A stretch of 64,000 nt of DNA, from assembly GCF_963674925.1 (NCBI RefSeq), contig NZ_OY771647.1, forward strand, positions 2,433,501 through 2,497,500, written 5' to 3'. Shown here piece by piece: positions 62,003 through 64,000 of the stretch. Each line of letters opens with the position of its first letter. Positions within the stretch are counted from its first letter, which is position 1. The notes under the pieces were generated by a model that saw only the letters and a program-made list of their open reading frames with translations, made no database searches and was not told where the DNA came from. The translations under genes were made by a program, and so were the position numbers. The stretch comes from an uncultured Draconibacterium sp. (lineage in GTDB: Bacteria > Bacteroidota > Bacteroidia > Bacteroidales > Prolixibacteraceae).

Positions 62003-64000
62003 ATGAAGATGAAATACATAAATAAACTTTTGCTGGGTGCCGTTTCTGTTCTTTTTATGGCATCCTGCGTTGATGATAGTTTACTCGATTACAGAGTCGA
62101 TAAACCGGAAAGTCTTGTTCAACAGGAGTATTTGAATGATTACGATGTGTTGAAATCATATGTTGACAGAAGCGCCAGCCCCGATTTTAAATTGGGGGCC
62201 GGAGTTTCACTAAACGCTTTTAACGAAAAAGGATTGGTTTATAGTCATATCATGTCAAACTTCGATGAAGTTACAGCAGGATATGCAATGAAACATGGTG
62301 CAATTGTGCAAAACAATGGAAGCATGGACTTTTCAGGAGTTGAAAAGTTTATTGCTACCGCACAAGAAGCAGGTGTTACCATTTATGGACATACGCTTGC
62401 GTGGCATGCCAATCAGAATGCTGAATACCTTAACGGTATAATTGCTGATCGGGAAATTGAAATTGATCCTAATGACGCCAACAACGCTTTGCATGCTACT
62501 ACACCCGAAGCGAAAACCAACATTTGGGATTGGCAGCTTGAATACACAGTACCTACGCCATTAACACAGGGAGTGGAATATACATTAAAAATGCGTGCAA
62601 AAGCCTCAAGTGCATTTACCGTTGGCTTTTGGCGGACTGATGGATCCTCAACCAATTACGGTCCGGACATAGCGTTTGGAGAAAGCTGGGGCGATGTTTC
62701 CGTAACATTCACCCCGACAATAGATGCTACCAGATTGCAATTTTGTTTCGGAACATTTGGAGGTGATCTTTATTTTGATGACATGGTTCTTACCGCAAGT
62801 GGTTCTGAAGAGAATTTAATTGAAAATGGAGCTTTCGATGACGAAGATCTAAGCGGATGGGGAAAACCAGGTTGGCATGCCTACACTTTTGGGGTTGAAC
62901 CTGTCGCGGCAGGACCTGCTACGTGGTGGACAAACCTGGTAACTAACAGCGATGTTGAAGGTGATGATGTTTCCAGCTTCTTTGCCACAGAGGTAACTGT
63001 TGGCCCAAATCCCGCTACAATTGGTGCTGCGGGTACAGGAGCTGACGGTGTGGGTAAAGCAATTGTTGTAAAGTCGGGAGATAATCCTACTAACACATGG
63101 GATACTCAGTTCTTTGTAAAAGCACCCCAGCAACTGGAAGCTGGTCAAGCCTATCGGTTCAGTATGAAGGTTAAAGCGGATAAACCAGCTACAATATCTT
63201 CTCAATCGCATAATAATCCAGGGGGTTATGTATATTGGTCTATGATTGGTAATCCCGCAGTTACAACCGAATGGCAGGAATATACAAGTTCAGGAGTCAT
63301 TTCAGCCGAGCAGGCAGGCAATAGTGGTATGAACACCATCGCTTTTAATCTTGCAGAATTAGCGGAAGCCAATACGTACTATTTTGATGATATCGTATGG
63401 GAGATTGAGGAGTCGGGAAATACAATTCCACTGACACCCGAAGAAAAGGCAGATACCCTTTCCTGGGCATTGGAGAACTGGATTGCCGGTATGATGGAAG
63501 TATCGAAAGATTATGTTCATGCCTGGGATGTGGTGAATGAGCCAATGGATGATGGAAATCCGTCTGACATAAAAACTGGTGTTGGCAAAACGGATATGGC
63601 TGCTGATGAATTCTACTGGCAAGACTACCTGGGTAAAGACTATGCTGTTATGGCTTTCAACCTGGCAGCGCAATATGGTAGCCCTGAGGATAAATTATTC
63701 ATAAACGATTATAACCTGGAATACAACATTGATAAATGTAAAGGGCTTATAAAATATGTTGAGTACATCGAAGAGCAGGGGGCTCGTGTTGATGGAATCG
63801 GAACACAGATGCACATTAACACCAACTCGGATAAGGATAAAATTGTGGAAATGTTTAACCTGTTGGCGGCAACCGGAAAACTGATAAAAATATCAGAACT
63901 TGATATGGGTATTGCCGATGGAGTAAAAACAGCAAATGCAACCGAAGAAGACCTGCAAGCTCAGGCAGACATGTATCAGTTTGTTGTTGAAAAGTACCTG
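62003..64000 (+). CDS. xyn10: GH10 endo-xylanase with CBM insertion, 3' truncated
   Basis: Runs off the right edge; 666 codons are visible from the ATG at 62003 (62009 is an alternative). Lipoprotein signal ending in FMASCVDDSLLD, an acidic run after Cys that fits surface export. The GH10 barrel begins near residue 55 (KLGAGVSLNAFNEKG) and is interrupted after GHTLAWHANQNAEYL (near 140). An insert of roughly 320 residues follows, with two CBM4/CBM22-like beta-sandwiches (about 152-265 and 270-470). The barrel resumes with LTPEEKADTLSWALENW, acid/base E513 in WDVVNEPMDDG, GIGTQMHIN and nucleophile E632 in KISELDMG. It cuts the xylan backbone at the cell surface and feeds the two Xus transporters. 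It is the only endo-acting xylanase in the window. CBM insertion into the GH10 barrel is a known Bacteroidota trait. Confidence 0.95.
   Translation, partial: MKMKYINKLLLGAVSVLFMASCVDDSLLDYRVDKPESLVQQEYLNDYDVLKSYVDRSASPDFKLGAGVSLNAFNEKGLVYSHIMSNFDEVTAGYAMKHGAIVQNNGSMDFSGVEKFIATAQEAGVTIYGHTLAWHANQNAEYLNGIIADREIEIDPNDANNALHATTPEAKTNIWDWQLEYTVPTPLTQGVEYTLKMRAKASSAFTVGFWRTDGSSTNYGPDIAFGESWGDVSVTFTPTIDATRLQFCFGTFGGDLYFDDMVLTASGSEENLIENGAFDDEDLSGWGKPGWHAYTFGVEPVAAGPATWWTNLVTNSDVEGDDVSSFFATEVTVGPNPATIGAAGTGADGVGKAIVVKSGDNPTNTWDTQFFVKAPQQLEAGQAYRFSMKVKADKPATISSQSHNNPGGYVYWSMIGNPAVTTEWQEYTSSGVISAEQAGNSGMNTIAFNLAELAEANTYYFDDIVWEIEESGNTIPLTPEEKADTLSWALENWIAGMMEVSKDYVHAWDVVNEPMDDGNPSDIKTGVGKTDMAADEFYWQDYLGKDYAVMAFNLAAQYGSPEDKLFINDYNLEYNIDKCKGLIKYVEYIEEQGARVDGIGTQMHINTNSDKDKIVEMFNLLAATGKLIKISELDMGIADGVKTANATEEDLQAQADMYQFVVEKYL

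Overview
This window is one long carbohydrate-utilisation region from a Bacteroidota genome, probably an environmental anaerobic or marine member of the Marinilabiliales/Prolixibacteraceae type (that rank is inference). Evidence for the phylum: two adjacent SusC/SusD pairs, a hybrid two-component regulator (HTCS), signal peptides ending in AQ, Bacteroidota-style lipoproteins, A/T-rich leaders instead of clear Shine-Dalgarno sites, and a promoter matching the TTG / TAnnTTTG pattern. Every supported gene lies on the + strand. I see no rRNA, tRNA, CRISPR array, insertion sequence or phage gene.

Layout. Bases 1-33385: a first block of secreted enzymes. It holds a GH2 (cut by the left edge), GH127, GH51, GH43, a CE6-GH43 fusion, a CE1-like esterase, a giant GH3, an orphan beta-propeller protein, a second GH51, a second giant GH3, then seven consecutive paralogous CE1-like esterases (21399-29673). 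These are followed by a type-B carboxylesterase, a TAXI-type solute-binding protein and another alpha/beta hydrolase. A hairpin terminator at 33399-33464 closes the block. Bases 33697-44647: a second block with GH97, GH67 alpha-glucuronidase, GH43-CBM6, GH95, GH8 exo-oligoxylanase and a third GH51, closed by a terminator at 44673-44705. Bases 44958-48875: the HTCS sensor/regulator. Bases 49177-64000: a lipoprotein GH43, then SusC-SusD-SusC-SusD, a DUF1735/DUF5627-type surface protein and a GH10 xylanase with inserted CBMs (cut by the right edge). This last order matches the xusABCDE-xyn10 core known from xylan-degrading Prevotella and Bacteroides.

How it works together (inference from families): the surface GH10 and Xus proteins cut and import glucurono-arabinoxylan fragments. 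Periplasmic esterases remove acetyl and hydroxycinnamoyl groups, and GH67 removes (methyl)glucuronic acid. GH51, GH43 and GH127 remove arabinose; GH2, GH95 and GH97 remove galactose-type decorations; GH8, GH3 and GH43 finish the xylo-oligosaccharides. The set suits a heavily decorated, esterified cereal-type xylan. The most unusual parts are the seven-esterase tandem array with a domain-level near-identity, the orphan beta-propeller protein, the TAXI protein without a TRAP permease, the CE6-GH43 fusion, the multi-domain GH3 twins, and pairs of 21-bp-spaced direct repeats that may be HTCS binding sites.
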